DNA of 64,000 nucleotides from an uncultured Bacteroides sp. (GTDB lineage: Bacteria > Bacteroidota > Bacteroidia > Bacteroidales > Bacteroidaceae). This document shows, one piece after another, positions 1 to 8,654 of the stretch. The number at the start of each line of letters is the position of its first letter. Within the stretch, counting starts at the first letter, position 1. A program made the translations under genes and the position numbers. The stretch lies in NCBI RefSeq assembly GCF_963676325.1, contig NZ_OY781099.1:4182563-4246562 (forward strand), given 5' to 3'. Under the pieces are notes generated by a model that saw nothing but the letters and a program-made list of their open reading frames with translations, ran no database searches and was not told the origin of the DNA.

Positions 1-1074
1 AGCACAATTTTGTTCATAAAACGCATCTACCATCTTCTGCAAAGTATCTTCACCGCTATAAACATCATCGCTGTCTAGCTGAATCACAAACTTACCACAT
101 TTTGGATGATGTGCACCAAGATTCCAGCAGCCACCAATACCTAAGTCCTTACGTTCGGGAATTATATGAATTAATCGTTCGTCGGAAGCAAACTTATTGA
201 TAGCTTCGGTTGTACCATCTGTAGAAAAGTTATCAACCACGATTAAATTAAATTTGAAATTCGTCTTTTGACTCAACACAGAACGGATCGCGTCTTCAAC
301 AGTACGAATACGGTTTCTCACCGGTATTAAAACAGAAGCTTCAAATTCAAAATCGCCCGCATTAAACTCTATCTTCTTAAAATCAGGAGCAAGATATCCC
401 TCTATTTCTTTCAAATGAGCAGTACAAGCAGCTTCCATCTCTATCTGTACACCTCTGTTTTTAGGATCTACATAATCAAAGATCTTTTCACCACTTTTGC
501 GTGTATCATGTTCCACTTCGGAATAAAGGTATTCATTGATATGAACCAAAGGAGCCTTTTGAGAAACTTTCAAACGTAAATCATACAAACCTGCAAAGGA
601 GTAGTCAGTCGTCATTTCATTTGCAGCTGCTTTAAGAACTTCAGCCTTGTAAAGTAATACAGAACCAAAATTAAAATCATCCCGCAAACTACCAAACTGG
701 CAATCAATTACCGGACAAAGATTTCTTGATTCTCCTATTACCTGATAATGATCTGCATAAACCATTCCGGCAGCAGAATCTTCCGCAATATGTAACATAC
801 GTTCCAAGGCAAACATACCAAGCTCTAACGATGTATATTTTGTATAGATCAGACTGAAATCTGCATCTGAACGTTTCGCTATTTCACGGATTGCAGAGGT
901 AGAGTTCAATGATGAAACCAAAAGTTTCTCGCATCCTTCTATTTGTTCTTCAATTTTATCTGTAACAAGTAAATAGATCTTATTTACTAATTCACTTGAT
1001 TTTAAATTCTGTATAGTTTGTTCTGCTTGTGCAGTACCCATAAAAGGGATAAAACAATTAATCGAGGTCTTCAT
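1..1074 (-). CDS. Family 2 glycosyltransferase (C-terminus beyond window)
   Basis: The gene runs off the left edge; 358 codons are visible from the ATG at 1074. The last roughly 110 visible residues form a GT-A fold family 2 domain: an opening strand SVLIPVRNR, then VVDNFSTDGT, then LDSDD, the DXD-type motif that binds metal and nucleotide-sugar. The first 220 or so residues look like a second, more divergent GT-like region (FIPFMGTAQAEQ, MVYADHYQV). No signal peptide or membrane segment is visible, so the product is probably cytoplasmic. The ATG is 33 bp beyond the end of the phosphoesterase gene on the same strand, so it may be the last visible gene of the susC operon. Donor and acceptor cannot be told from sequence. 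Confidence 0.85.
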   Translation of the reverse strand, partial: MKTSINCFIPFMGTAQAEQTIQNLKSSELVNKIYLLVTDKIEEQIEGCEKLLVSSLNSTSAIREIAKRSDADFSLIYTKYTSLELGMFALERMLHIAEDSAAGMVYADHYQVIGESRNLCPVIDCQFGSLRDDFNFGSVLLYKAEVLKAAANEMTTDYSFAGLYDLRLKVSQKAPLVHINEYLYSEVEHDTRKSGEKIFDYVDPKNRGVQIEMEAACTAHLKEIEGYLAPDFKKIEFNAGDFEFEASVLIPVRNRIRTVEDAIRSVLSQKTNFKFNLIVVDNFSTDGTTEAINKFASDERLIHIIPERKDLGIGGCWNLGAHHPKCGKFVIQLDSDDVYSGEDTLQKMVDAFYEQNCA

Positions 1075-1107
1075 ATTGATATCGTATTACTTTTTAATTA
1101 CTTGTTA

Positions 1108-2961
1108 TTATTTAATTTGGAAATTAGCTCTTAGAATTCCAACTTCACCACTTGTACTTGTAAACAAACATCCTGTGGCACTCAATGGAACTACTGTATT
1201 AATCAGTGAGTTCCCAATCTTGTGCTTCCACAATAGTTTTCCTGACAAAGCATCCAAGGCGAAAATTAATCCGCTTTTTGTACTGCCAAATACAACTCCG
1301 TCTTTTTCTACCAACATTGAAGGAGCATGTTCATACCCAAACTTTACATTAGTTGCCCATATCTGTTTCGGAACATTTCCTTGGGTTGAAAAACAGACAA
1401 CACTGTCCTGCATCGTTTTGCTATATACCCGCATCTTATCTGCTGAAAGTCCAATTGTTTCTCTAACCGTCGATTGAAATGTTCTCCACACAGTCTGCCC
1501 ATTGCTAGCATCAATGGCAGTCATTGCTCGTTGTGGATCAGTAATAAATACTTTCCCATTTGCAGCAACAGGCCATACAGCAGCAGGAGAAAAATGCATC
1601 CGGGTAAGGTTACCATTCCATTTCCAAAGTTCTTTGCCAGTAGTTTTATCCAAAGCATAAAGATTATTATCCCATGCGCCAAAAATCACTTTGCCTTCAT
1701 ACAAAAATGGTCGGGTTTCAATATATCCTTTCACACCAGTAAATTCCCACCGGAGTTTTCCCGTCTTAACATCCAACGCACGAAAAGTATGATCACTAGC
1801 TCCAATATAAGCTATTCCATCTTCAATAGTTACTGCACCCAAGACAGCTTCATTCGCCGTATATTTCCAAATCAGTTTCCCTGTTTTGGAATTAACGCCA
1901 TATATATTTTTATCGGCAGAACCAAAGACTATTATTCCATTAGCCACAGCAGGTGTTCCCACTATGCGATTTTCAGATTTAAAGCTCCACTTTTTCTTTC
2001 CATTCTTTAATACATAGCAACTTAAATAACCCAAGTCATCTCCTACGTATATATTTTCATTATATAAAACAGGAGATGAATAAATCCCTGCACCAGTCTT
2101 TATCTTCCAATATTCTTTTACCTGTTTATTTTCATTATTTACAGAATAATCAGGACGCTTATAACCTGAATTATCAGCAGAATAATATTTCCTGCTCAAT
2201 GAATATCCTGCCCACTTACGAGGTTCTTCGCCTATTTTTTGTTCATAAGCCAGAATAGAATCTGCTGTTATCTGAAAAATAGAATAACCTCCTACTCTCT
2301 CTTTCCCTCTTAAGTTAGAGCGACTTAGTATTCCAGGAATGCCATCATAACTGAACAACAAATTCCGGTGGTAATGTCCACCTAAGACTGAACGAATATT
2401 ATATGGACGAACTGCGTCTGTCACATCATACCAATTATCTACATCACCATCTTGCAAAGGATAATGAGTAACCAGAATAACAGGTTTCTCTTTTCCTACT
2501 GTATCCAATTCCTTTTTCATCCAGGAAATATCCTGCGGAGAAACATGCCCATCGGCCATTCGAATAACAGGGCCAGAGTTAAACCCCAAAAAAAGGAACC
2601 CCTTATGCTCAAATTTAAAACGATCAGATCCAAATATATGGCTAAAATCAGTAGCTCCTGATTCACTCCATTTCGTTTCATGATTGCCCGATGTTATATA
2701 ATACTTCACATTCAGTTGATCAAGCAAGAATTTCACTCTCTTCAATGATGCACGATCGCCTTCCTCTGTTACATCACCAGACACTATAACAAAATCAAGA
2801 TTCCTGATTTTATTAATCTGTTCAACTGACCTTCTTAAATCATTATAAGCAAGAGAGTCTGAACTTACATGTATATCTGTCAACAATGCAAAACGGAAAT
2901 CTTCGCCTCGTAACGAACTCAGAATAAGACATAATAGGGCTGATAGAAAGATCCTTTTCAT
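1108..2961 (-). CDS. Secreted metallophosphoesterase fused to PQQ-type beta-propeller
   Basis: 617 residues. An N-terminal signal peptide (about residues 1-19) precedes a calcineurin-like phosphoesterase domain with all its metal motifs: D29-x-H31, GD63, GNH (N93, H94), H166 (THYP) and GGHYH (H196, H198). From about residue 280 to the end it has tandem propeller blades of the PQQ/BamB kind, with repeats such as ALDVKTGKLRWEF and ALDKTTGKELWKW. The likely site is the periplasm or cell surface. The substrate is unknown; a phosphodiester or phosphomonoester in envelope polymers would fit the neighbouring cell-wall genes, but that is inference. It lies 151 bp downstream of the kinase gene on the same strand. 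The two-domain arrangement is plain; the role is not. Confidence 0.85.
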   Translation of the reverse strand: MKRIFLSALLCLILSSLRGEDFRFALLTDIHVSSDSLAYNDLRRSVEQINKIRNLDFVIVSGDVTEEGDRASLKRVKFLLDQLNVKYYITSGNHETKWSESGATDFSHIFGSDRFKFEHKGFLFLGFNSGPVIRMADGHVSPQDISWMKKELDTVGKEKPVILVTHYPLQDGDVDNWYDVTDAVRPYNIRSVLGGHYHRNLLFSYDGIPGILSRSNLRGKERVGGYSIFQITADSILAYEQKIGEEPRKWAGYSLSRKYYSADNSGYKRPDYSVNNENKQVKEYWKIKTGAGIYSSPVLYNENIYVGDDLGYLSCYVLKNGKKKWSFKSENRIVGTPAVANGIIVFGSADKNIYGVNSKTGKLIWKYTANEAVLGAVTIEDGIAYIGASDHTFRALDVKTGKLRWEFTGVKGYIETRPFLYEGKVIFGAWDNNLYALDKTTGKELWKWNGNLTRMHFSPAAVWPVAANGKVFITDPQRAMTAIDASNGQTVWRTFQSTVRETIGLSADKMRVYSKTMQDSVVCFSTQGNVPKQIWATNVKFGYEHAPSMLVEKDGVVFGSTKSGLIFALDALSGKLLWKHKIGNSLINTVVPLSATGCLFTSTSGEVGILRANFQIK

Positions 2962-3112
2962 AATGGTTTTAATTTAGGCTCTTATAGAAAACAAATATAA
3001 AATAAATGTTTTAAATGCTGAAATAGCTTCCTTTTATTTTCGTATTAGAATCATTTTTTTGCAAATAATAACATTTTAAGGCACGATTCCATATAAATGG
3101 AATACTAATAAT

Positions 3113-3970
3113 TTAAAAGCGTGAAACTGGAGAAATATTTTGGGTATGATATTCTATTAAACCTGTCATTGGAGATTCCACTACAGTATCTATCTTTATA
3201 CCGAACTCTTTTGCAACATCATCCAATACAGAAGAATAGTTATATGCAACTGAACCAACAAAACGAATGGGATAGTTTTGATAATCATATTGACATACAT
3301 TACGAACAAAAAAGTTTTTCAGGTTCTGATAAACAAGATTATACACATAATCATTATTCAAATGCTCAATAAGAAAATAAGAGAAAGTGGACAAAAAACG
3401 ATTTGGAAACGGGCGACCGTACACTGACTCCAGCGCATCATCAGCTGAAATCCGGAACTTATCATAAAATGTTTCGATAAGAACAGCGGGGGCTAAACCT
3501 TTCAGGCAATCAGCAAGGAAAAGCTTACCCAAAACAGCACCACTGCCTTCATCACCTAAAACATAACCTAATGATCTGACATTACGAACAATATTCTCCC
3601 CATCATAAAAACAGGAGTTAGAACCCGTACCTAAAATACAGGCAATCCCAGCATCATTTTTTAATAGTCCTCTTGCAGCAGCCAACAAATCACTTTCAAC
3701 TTCGATAGGCGACTTGAACTGAGCAACCAAAGATGCACCAATGATTTCCTTGCGTTCCGGAGAAGAACAGCCGGCACCATAAAAGAACACCTGTTCATAT
3801 CTTTTTTTAAAAAAATGTTCAGGAAGCCCCAAGCGCACACTACGGCTAATCTCCCGTCTAGATTGAAAAAAGGGATTTATGCCTTCAGTAAATGTATGTT
3901 CTGTTACATACGCCCCATCAATCAATGCCCATTCTGTTCGTGTAGAACCACTTTCCGCTATCAGTTTCAT
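3113..3970 (-). CDS. BadF/BadG-type amino-sugar kinase (MurK/NagK-like)
   Basis: 285 residues of the ASKHA kinase fold. Visible motifs are the phosphate-1 loop near the N-terminus (ESGSTRTEWAL), GAGCSSPE, the phosphate-2 loop LGTGSNS, the family signature LGDEGSGAVLGK and a C-terminal adenosine motif VGSVAYNY. Characterised relatives phosphorylate N-acetylglucosamine or N-acetylmuramic acid in the cytoplasm. Here it follows an amidase and a sodium:solute symporter in the same direction, a combination resembling, from memory, the murT/murK/murQ salvage genes of Tannerella forsythia. No murQ-type etherase is visible in this window. MurNAc or GlcNAc is therefore the inferred substrate; the choice between them is open. 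Confidence 0.8.
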   Translation of the reverse strand: MKLIAESGSTRTEWALIDGAYVTEHTFTEGINPFFQSRREISRSVRLGLPEHFFKKRYEQVFFYGAGCSSPERKEIIGASLVAQFKSPIEVESDLLAAARGLLKNDAGIACILGTGSNSCFYDGENIVRNVRSLGYVLGDEGSGAVLGKLFLADCLKGLAPAVLIETFYDKFRISADDALESVYGRPFPNRFLSTFSYFLIEHLNNDYVYNLVYQNLKNFFVRNVCQYDYQNYPIRFVGSVAYNYSSVLDDVAKEFGIKIDTVVESPMTGLIEYHTQNISPVSRF

Positions 3971-4075
3971 TTGTTCGTCGTACTTTTAAAAGATTGTTCA
4001 AAGATAGTAATTAATTATATAACCCCATAAAATTAAACAAAAAAGGATACTACATTTATAATGAGAGTATTACAA

Positions 4076-7000
4076 TTACTTATTTTGCATAAAGAAAAAT
4101 AATACAGATCTCATTAGCCGATCTCTGTCGCCATTATTTTTGACTGCCTCAAAAGGGAAACCTAGAATACAGGTTTTATATTTCCCCTGATAAGCCACAC
4201 CAGCGCTCAGATTATTTTCAGAATATCTAAATACCGTATAAGAATCATTTACAGATGGTTCAATACCATCCGGAGATTCTACAGCGTATGATTCAGAATT
4301 AAGTTCATTAAAATATTCATATTTACCTGAAAAAACAGAGATAGGTGATGTCACGCTCTTCACTCTTCCTGTTGTAGCTGCCTGGCCGGTACGCCATTTA
4401 TATTTAAGCACATTCATAGCAAAATCTTTATCACTTTGTCGAGGTGCATTGTTATCCCACAAATCGGATGCAACAAATGATCCGGAGACAAATATATTTC
4501 CATTTCCTTCACAATAATCCTTGATAAGAGACTGCAGTTTATCCGGGAACGTTTTGAACTGATTTGAGCAAACACCACCGCGACCCATTTTCACCTCACG
4601 TTGTTTTCCAAGTATGAGATCAACAGATTTGTAATCTTTCATATTAATCTGACCATCCATTACAGCCTCATCACTGCAAGAAACAAACGAGTAGCCCGCC
4701 TTAACAATAGATTGGCCATGAATGAAAGGATAATCAAATGAGTTACCTGCAATAACCATTGTCTCGTAATTTGCCCTACTAGCACCAAATCCGGCAGCAT
4801 CATCATCCATCCAAGGGATTTTACGCCTGAATTCAGTCTGATCTCCAATAAAGCAAATATCCTGTTTATAGGGAACCCCATGATCAAGTTCATCATTGAA
4901 TCCGGCAATACTATCCGAAACAAAATCGGCTGGAGCACTAACCCTATCAAAACCATTCACGACCAATACTGTTCCTTTTTCTTTATTTAATCTGCTGGCA
5001 GAAAGAATTTCAGAAGGGAAACTTTCACCACCATCATTCAATGCAGTAACTTTATAGCTATATATTTGTCCGGAAATCTGTTTAACACGATAATTGTTCT
5101 TGTTAACTACAACTCCATTATCAAAGTCGCCATCATCTATTCGGGTATATACAACATATTTATCAGCAACAGCTGTAGGTTCTAAAGGATCGGTCACGGG
5201 TTTCCAATTAAGTTCCACCTCATCAGAACCAGTAAAATGAATATTGAAATGGTCTATAGGTAAAGGCTGAACAACGTACTTTTGCTTATATTGAGAAGAC
5301 AAGAACTGAAGCATCCCTTTATAGATTGCCCGACTGACAGTAAACCTGAATCTTGGATCAAGCCCGTAACGCATATCTGCAAAGTTCTGGTGAGACAATA
5401 GTTCCAGAAGCATGGTTGGCACTTTAGGTAAACGAGCTTCAAAATAGGATTGGTTCCACATACCTCTTCGTGACCAGTTAGGTTCATAAAGAGTACGGAT
5501 ATCATTCACAATCTGTGATTGCACAAGATCAGTTAAATCTCTTGCCGCATATCTGGAAGCACCATTGCTATATTTACCTTCATCACTATTTGTACAAAAA
5601 ATACCAAGAGTACCAATAATTGAATCATTCATAGTTGTACCGGCATCCGAATGAAAAGCAAAAGATAAATCTACCGGAATATGCAAACCTTCTGTTCCCG
5701 GATTAACCTGTGAACCTCCGGCCAGATAATTCACCCATGCTCCCCTTGACTTATAATCATCCGTATAGTCATTTAATCCTTTGCTTGGTGAATAGATATC
5801 CTCCGGAAAGCCTGCCCATTGCATCCAGTAACGAGCTGCCTCTGTATATCGAGGATATCCACTTATCTCAAATGGATAATCAACTTTAGAGAGTGGTTTA
5901 ACCTCTCCCTGAGCATTCGTTTCTGAGCTCTTTGCGTTTTCCGTTGTACCACTTTCAGAAATACGTCGGGCAATATTTCCATATCCACCACCAATTTTAA
6001 CAGCATCAGCAGTAATAACCATTCCGGCTTTTGAGGATTTGTTGCTCAATACAATTTTAGAATCACTGGTCTTCCCTGCTTCAAAATTAAAATGTCCCAA
6101 ATAAATCCAGGTTCCACCTCCCATTTTCTGGTTAACCTTAAATTGAGTGATGCCGCCCTTGTGGTAAACCGTATACAAAGCATCATCCGCACTGTTTTCT
6201 AAAGTTTTATAAGAAACATAAACAGCATAAGTTCCAGTTTTAGGAATATCAGGGATCCATTCCGCAGAACTCTCCTCCCCTTTCTTTATCGTTTCTATCT
6301 GCCGATAAGTTCCATCGTGAAAAGGATTTTCGTTATTGACATAGAATTCTTTTCTTTGAGCAAAACCAACCATTGAACCATCAATCCATCTCTTCGATGC
6401 CATCTTTTCAATATACTTTGAGTTACAGCTAAGAGAGCCATCGTTATCCACGATTACTTCTGAAGTATTCACATCACGTTCCCGAGGTAGAATTACATTA
6501 GCACCGGCATTTTCAAGCATTGGAACTAAATATGGTAATACATAACTTTGTGTATACAGATCTTCAACAGTTTGAAAAATACGCGCTCTTTGCCATTCCC
6601 AGCGAGTCAGCTTAGATTCGTAATAATATCCATGGCTTTGCCACATGGCGATATGTCGATTTTGCAATCCTTTAACAGGTCTGTAAGGAATAGAAAGACG
6701 AGACACCAATGGTTTATCTATGCTATTCGTGAAAGTCAGAGCCTTTTTATCTCTTTTACTACGCAAAGCAAATGGTATTAAGTCTTCAATAGTGTGCTTA
6801 TCAGTCACAAGCTTTACGTTATACCCTGCTAATTCAGCAGGAAGTAACTGACGAATATGTTTATAAATATCAGATACATTATCCTCCCTGAAAGGAATAT
6901 ATGAGCAATTCATATTAGCATAAAGCTCTATCGTTTTATTGTTAATAGCAACAGAGTCAATACTGATAGGACCAACAGAAATATTCTTCCGTGAAGTCTG

Positions 7001-7123
7001 GGTTAAATAAACACCAATAGCTGAACGCACCTCTTTTGAAAGATTCTGCGCTCCGGCGGCCTGACAACAAAGTCCGGCTACAATAAAGCTAAACACATAA
7101 TTACGAATAGGTTTCATAAACAT
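4076..7123 (-). CDS. N-acetylmuramoyl-L-alanine amidase-like protein with golvesin-like insert and FnIII domain
   Basis: 1015 residues, exported (hydrophobic segment about residues 8-25). It has the zinc amidase (Amidase_3) pattern split by a long insert: H164 (SHGYYY), E187, H491 (AFHSDAG) and the catalytic-type E574 (MLLELLSHQNF). Between the first and second halves, about residues 255-380, lies a golvesin/xanthan-lyase C-terminal-like beta domain (YAVYVSYKT through VITADAVKIGGG). A fibronectin type III domain follows at about 620-715, then an unassigned C-terminal region of about 290 residues. It abuts the symporter gene with no gap (TAG then ATG); M3 is an equally possible start. It probably cleaves peptide from glycan in the periplasm. 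Databases often call such proteins xanthan lyase, which the catalytic residues do not support. Confidence 0.75.
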   Translation of the reverse strand: MFMKPIRNYVFSFIVAGLCCQAAGAQNLSKEVRSAIGVYLTQTSRKNISVGPISIDSVAINNKTIELYANMNCSYIPFREDNVSDIYKHIRQLLPAELAGYNVKLVTDKHTIEDLIPFALRSKRDKKALTFTNSIDKPLVSRLSIPYRPVKGLQNRHIAMWQSHGYYYESKLTRWEWQRARIFQTVEDLYTQSYVLPYLVPMLENAGANVILPRERDVNTSEVIVDNDGSLSCNSKYIEKMASKRWIDGSMVGFAQRKEFYVNNENPFHDGTYRQIETIKKGEESSAEWIPDIPKTGTYAVYVSYKTLENSADDALYTVYHKGGITQFKVNQKMGGGTWIYLGHFNFEAGKTSDSKIVLSNKSSKAGMVITADAVKIGGGYGNIARRISESGTTENAKSSETNAQGEVKPLSKVDYPFEISGYPRYTEAARYWMQWAGFPEDIYSPSKGLNDYTDDYKSRGAWVNYLAGGSQVNPGTEGLHIPVDLSFAFHSDAGTTMNDSIIGTLGIFCTNSDEGKYSNGASRYAARDLTDLVQSQIVNDIRTLYEPNWSRRGMWNQSYFEARLPKVPTMLLELLSHQNFADMRYGLDPRFRFTVSRAIYKGMLQFLSSQYKQKYVVQPLPIDHFNIHFTGSDEVELNWKPVTDPLEPTAVADKYVVYTRIDDGDFDNGVVVNKNNYRVKQISGQIYSYKVTALNDGGESFPSEILSASRLNKEKGTVLVVNGFDRVSAPADFVSDSIAGFNDELDHGVPYKQDICFIGDQTEFRRKIPWMDDDAAGFGASRANYETMVIAGNSFDYPFIHGQSIVKAGYSFVSCSDEAVMDGQINMKDYKSVDLILGKQREVKMGRGGVCSNQFKTFPDKLQSLIKDYCEGNGNIFVSGSFVASDLWDNNAPRQSDKDFAMNVLKYKWRTGQAATTGRVKSVTSPISVFSGKYEYFNELNSESYAVESPDGIEPSVNDSYTVFRYSENNLSAGVAYQGKYKTCILGFPFEAVKNNGDRDRLMRSVLFFFMQNK

Positions 7124-8575
7124 CTATTTTTGTTTCTTTATCAGTAATGTAAGGCCAATAAAGGTAAATAAAGCATTAAATATCAATAATTCATAACTGA
7201 AGGAATATCCATTGAACCATGCCTGAGAATTCTTTTGCAGAATAAAGCAAAGAATGGGTGATAAAATAGCAACCAAAGGAACATATTTATCTCGTACTTG
7301 CTTTTTTATGAAGATACCAAAAGCAAACATTCCAAGAATTGGTCCATAAGTATAACTTGCCAGTATATATACAGCATCAATAACACTCGTATTATTGAGC
7401 AGGTTTATAACAATAATAACCACTCCCATCACAACAGACATTAATACATGAACCCGTTTACGGGTTTTTAATGTTTCTTCTTCACTTTTGTTTCTTGTAC
7501 TACCAAGAATATCAATAGTAAATGAGGTTGTTAAAGCAGTAAGGGCAGAGCCTGCAGCAGAATAAGCCGCAGAAATAAGTCCTACAATAAACAAAACTCC
7601 TACAATCTGTGGGAAATAACCATGAGTGGCTATCAATGGGAAAAGTTCGTCACTCTTCTTGGGAATTGCAATTCCCGATTTTGAAGCAAAAATATAGAGT
7701 AACACTCCAAGTACCAAAAACAACAAGATAATAAATACTTGTAAAATACCACTTGTTATCATATTCTTTTGAGAGTCTTTAAAGTTCCTGCAACTTAAAT
7801 TGCGCTGCATCATATCCTGATCAAGGCCTGTCATGGCAATCATTGTAAATACACCGGCAAGAAACTGTTTAAAGAAATATCTTTTATCATTAACATCATC
7901 AAAGAAGAACATCTTTGAATAGTCATGATCTGTAATAGCACTAACCATCCCACCAAAGGTGAGATTCAATTCTGAGGCAATATAATAAATACAAAAAAGA
8001 ACAGAACCCACAAGACAGAGAGTTTTCAATGAATCTGTCCATATCAAAGCTTTCACCCCGCCCCGGAAGGTATAAAGCCAGACCAAAGAAACTGTAAAAA
8101 TAACATTTAAGAAGAAAGAGAGATGCAATGGTTCAAAGATCAATAATTGCAGAACCACGCAAACAAGGAATAAACGAACTGCTGCGCCCAGCATTTTAGA
8201 TACAAAAAAGAACCAGGCTCCTGTTTTATAGGTTGAAACTCCAAAACGATTTTCCAGATATTCATAAATGGAGACCAGATTCATTTTATAAAAAAGAGGA
8301 ATAAGTAAAAATGCAATAATAAATTGTCCGGTTAAGAATCCAAGTACCATCTGAAGATAAGAAAAGTTACTCACTGCCACCATTCCCGGAACAGATACAA
8401 AAGTAACCCCCGATATGCTAGAGCCAATCATTGCAAAGGCCACTACATACCAATGAGATTTTCTGTTTCCCACAAAAAAGCCTTGATTATCTGCTTTTCT
8501 GCCTGCAATATATGATATGGCAAATAAGATAATAAAGTAGCAAACAATGGTTGATAGTACTAGAACTGGAGTCAT
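7124..8575 (-). CDS. Sodium:solute symporter (SSS family), possible MurNAc/amino-sugar importer
   Basis: 483 residues, nearly all membrane-spanning, with about 13 predicted helices and the usual SSS length. The early region (RKADNQGFFVGNRKSHWYV, then SSISGVTFVSVPGMV) is typical of the family. It would move its substrate across the inner membrane with sodium. It sits between SusD and the amidase gene in one direction, separated from susD by a hairpin and from the amidase by no bases. With a BadF-type kinase two genes downstream, a muropeptide sugar is a reasonable inferred cargo, but the sequence alone does not fix specificity. Confidence 0.85.
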   Translation of the reverse strand: MTPVLVLSTIVCYFIILFAISYIAGRKADNQGFFVGNRKSHWYVVAFAMIGSSISGVTFVSVPGMVAVSNFSYLQMVLGFLTGQFIIAFLLIPLFYKMNLVSIYEYLENRFGVSTYKTGAWFFFVSKMLGAAVRLFLVCVVLQLLIFEPLHLSFFLNVIFTVSLVWLYTFRGGVKALIWTDSLKTLCLVGSVLFCIYYIASELNLTFGGMVSAITDHDYSKMFFFDDVNDKRYFFKQFLAGVFTMIAMTGLDQDMMQRNLSCRNFKDSQKNMITSGILQVFIILLFLVLGVLLYIFASKSGIAIPKKSDELFPLIATHGYFPQIVGVLFIVGLISAAYSAAGSALTALTTSFTIDILGSTRNKSEEETLKTRKRVHVLMSVVMGVVIIVINLLNNTSVIDAVYILASYTYGPILGMFAFGIFIKKQVRDKYVPLVAILSPILCFILQKNSQAWFNGYSFSYELLIFNALFTFIGLTLLIKKQK

Positions 8576-8590
8576 AAATTCTTGATTTTT

Positions 8591-8626
8591 AAAAGGAAGT
8601 GATACTTTTAGGCATCACTTCCTTTT
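8591..8626 (-). terminator. Intra-operon hairpin between susD and the symporter
   Basis: A perfect 13-bp stem (AAAAGGAAGTGAT and its complement) closes a 10-base loop. The minus-strand transcript has only four U residues at the stem end, so it may act as a leaky terminator or an mRNA 3' stabiliser. It would leave susC/susD more abundant than the downstream genes. Confidence 0.6.
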
Positions 8627-8654
8627 TTAATTATTCATCAATTAATAAAATCAA

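Noticed and set aside
3086..3103. Small hairpin ATTCCAT/ATGGAAT after the kinase gene as a terminator
   Set aside because: The stem is 7 bp, AT-rich and without a T-run.
4076..7123. Xanthan lyase
   Set aside because: The name comes from the golvesin-like insert; the zinc amidase residues are the only catalytic pattern seen.
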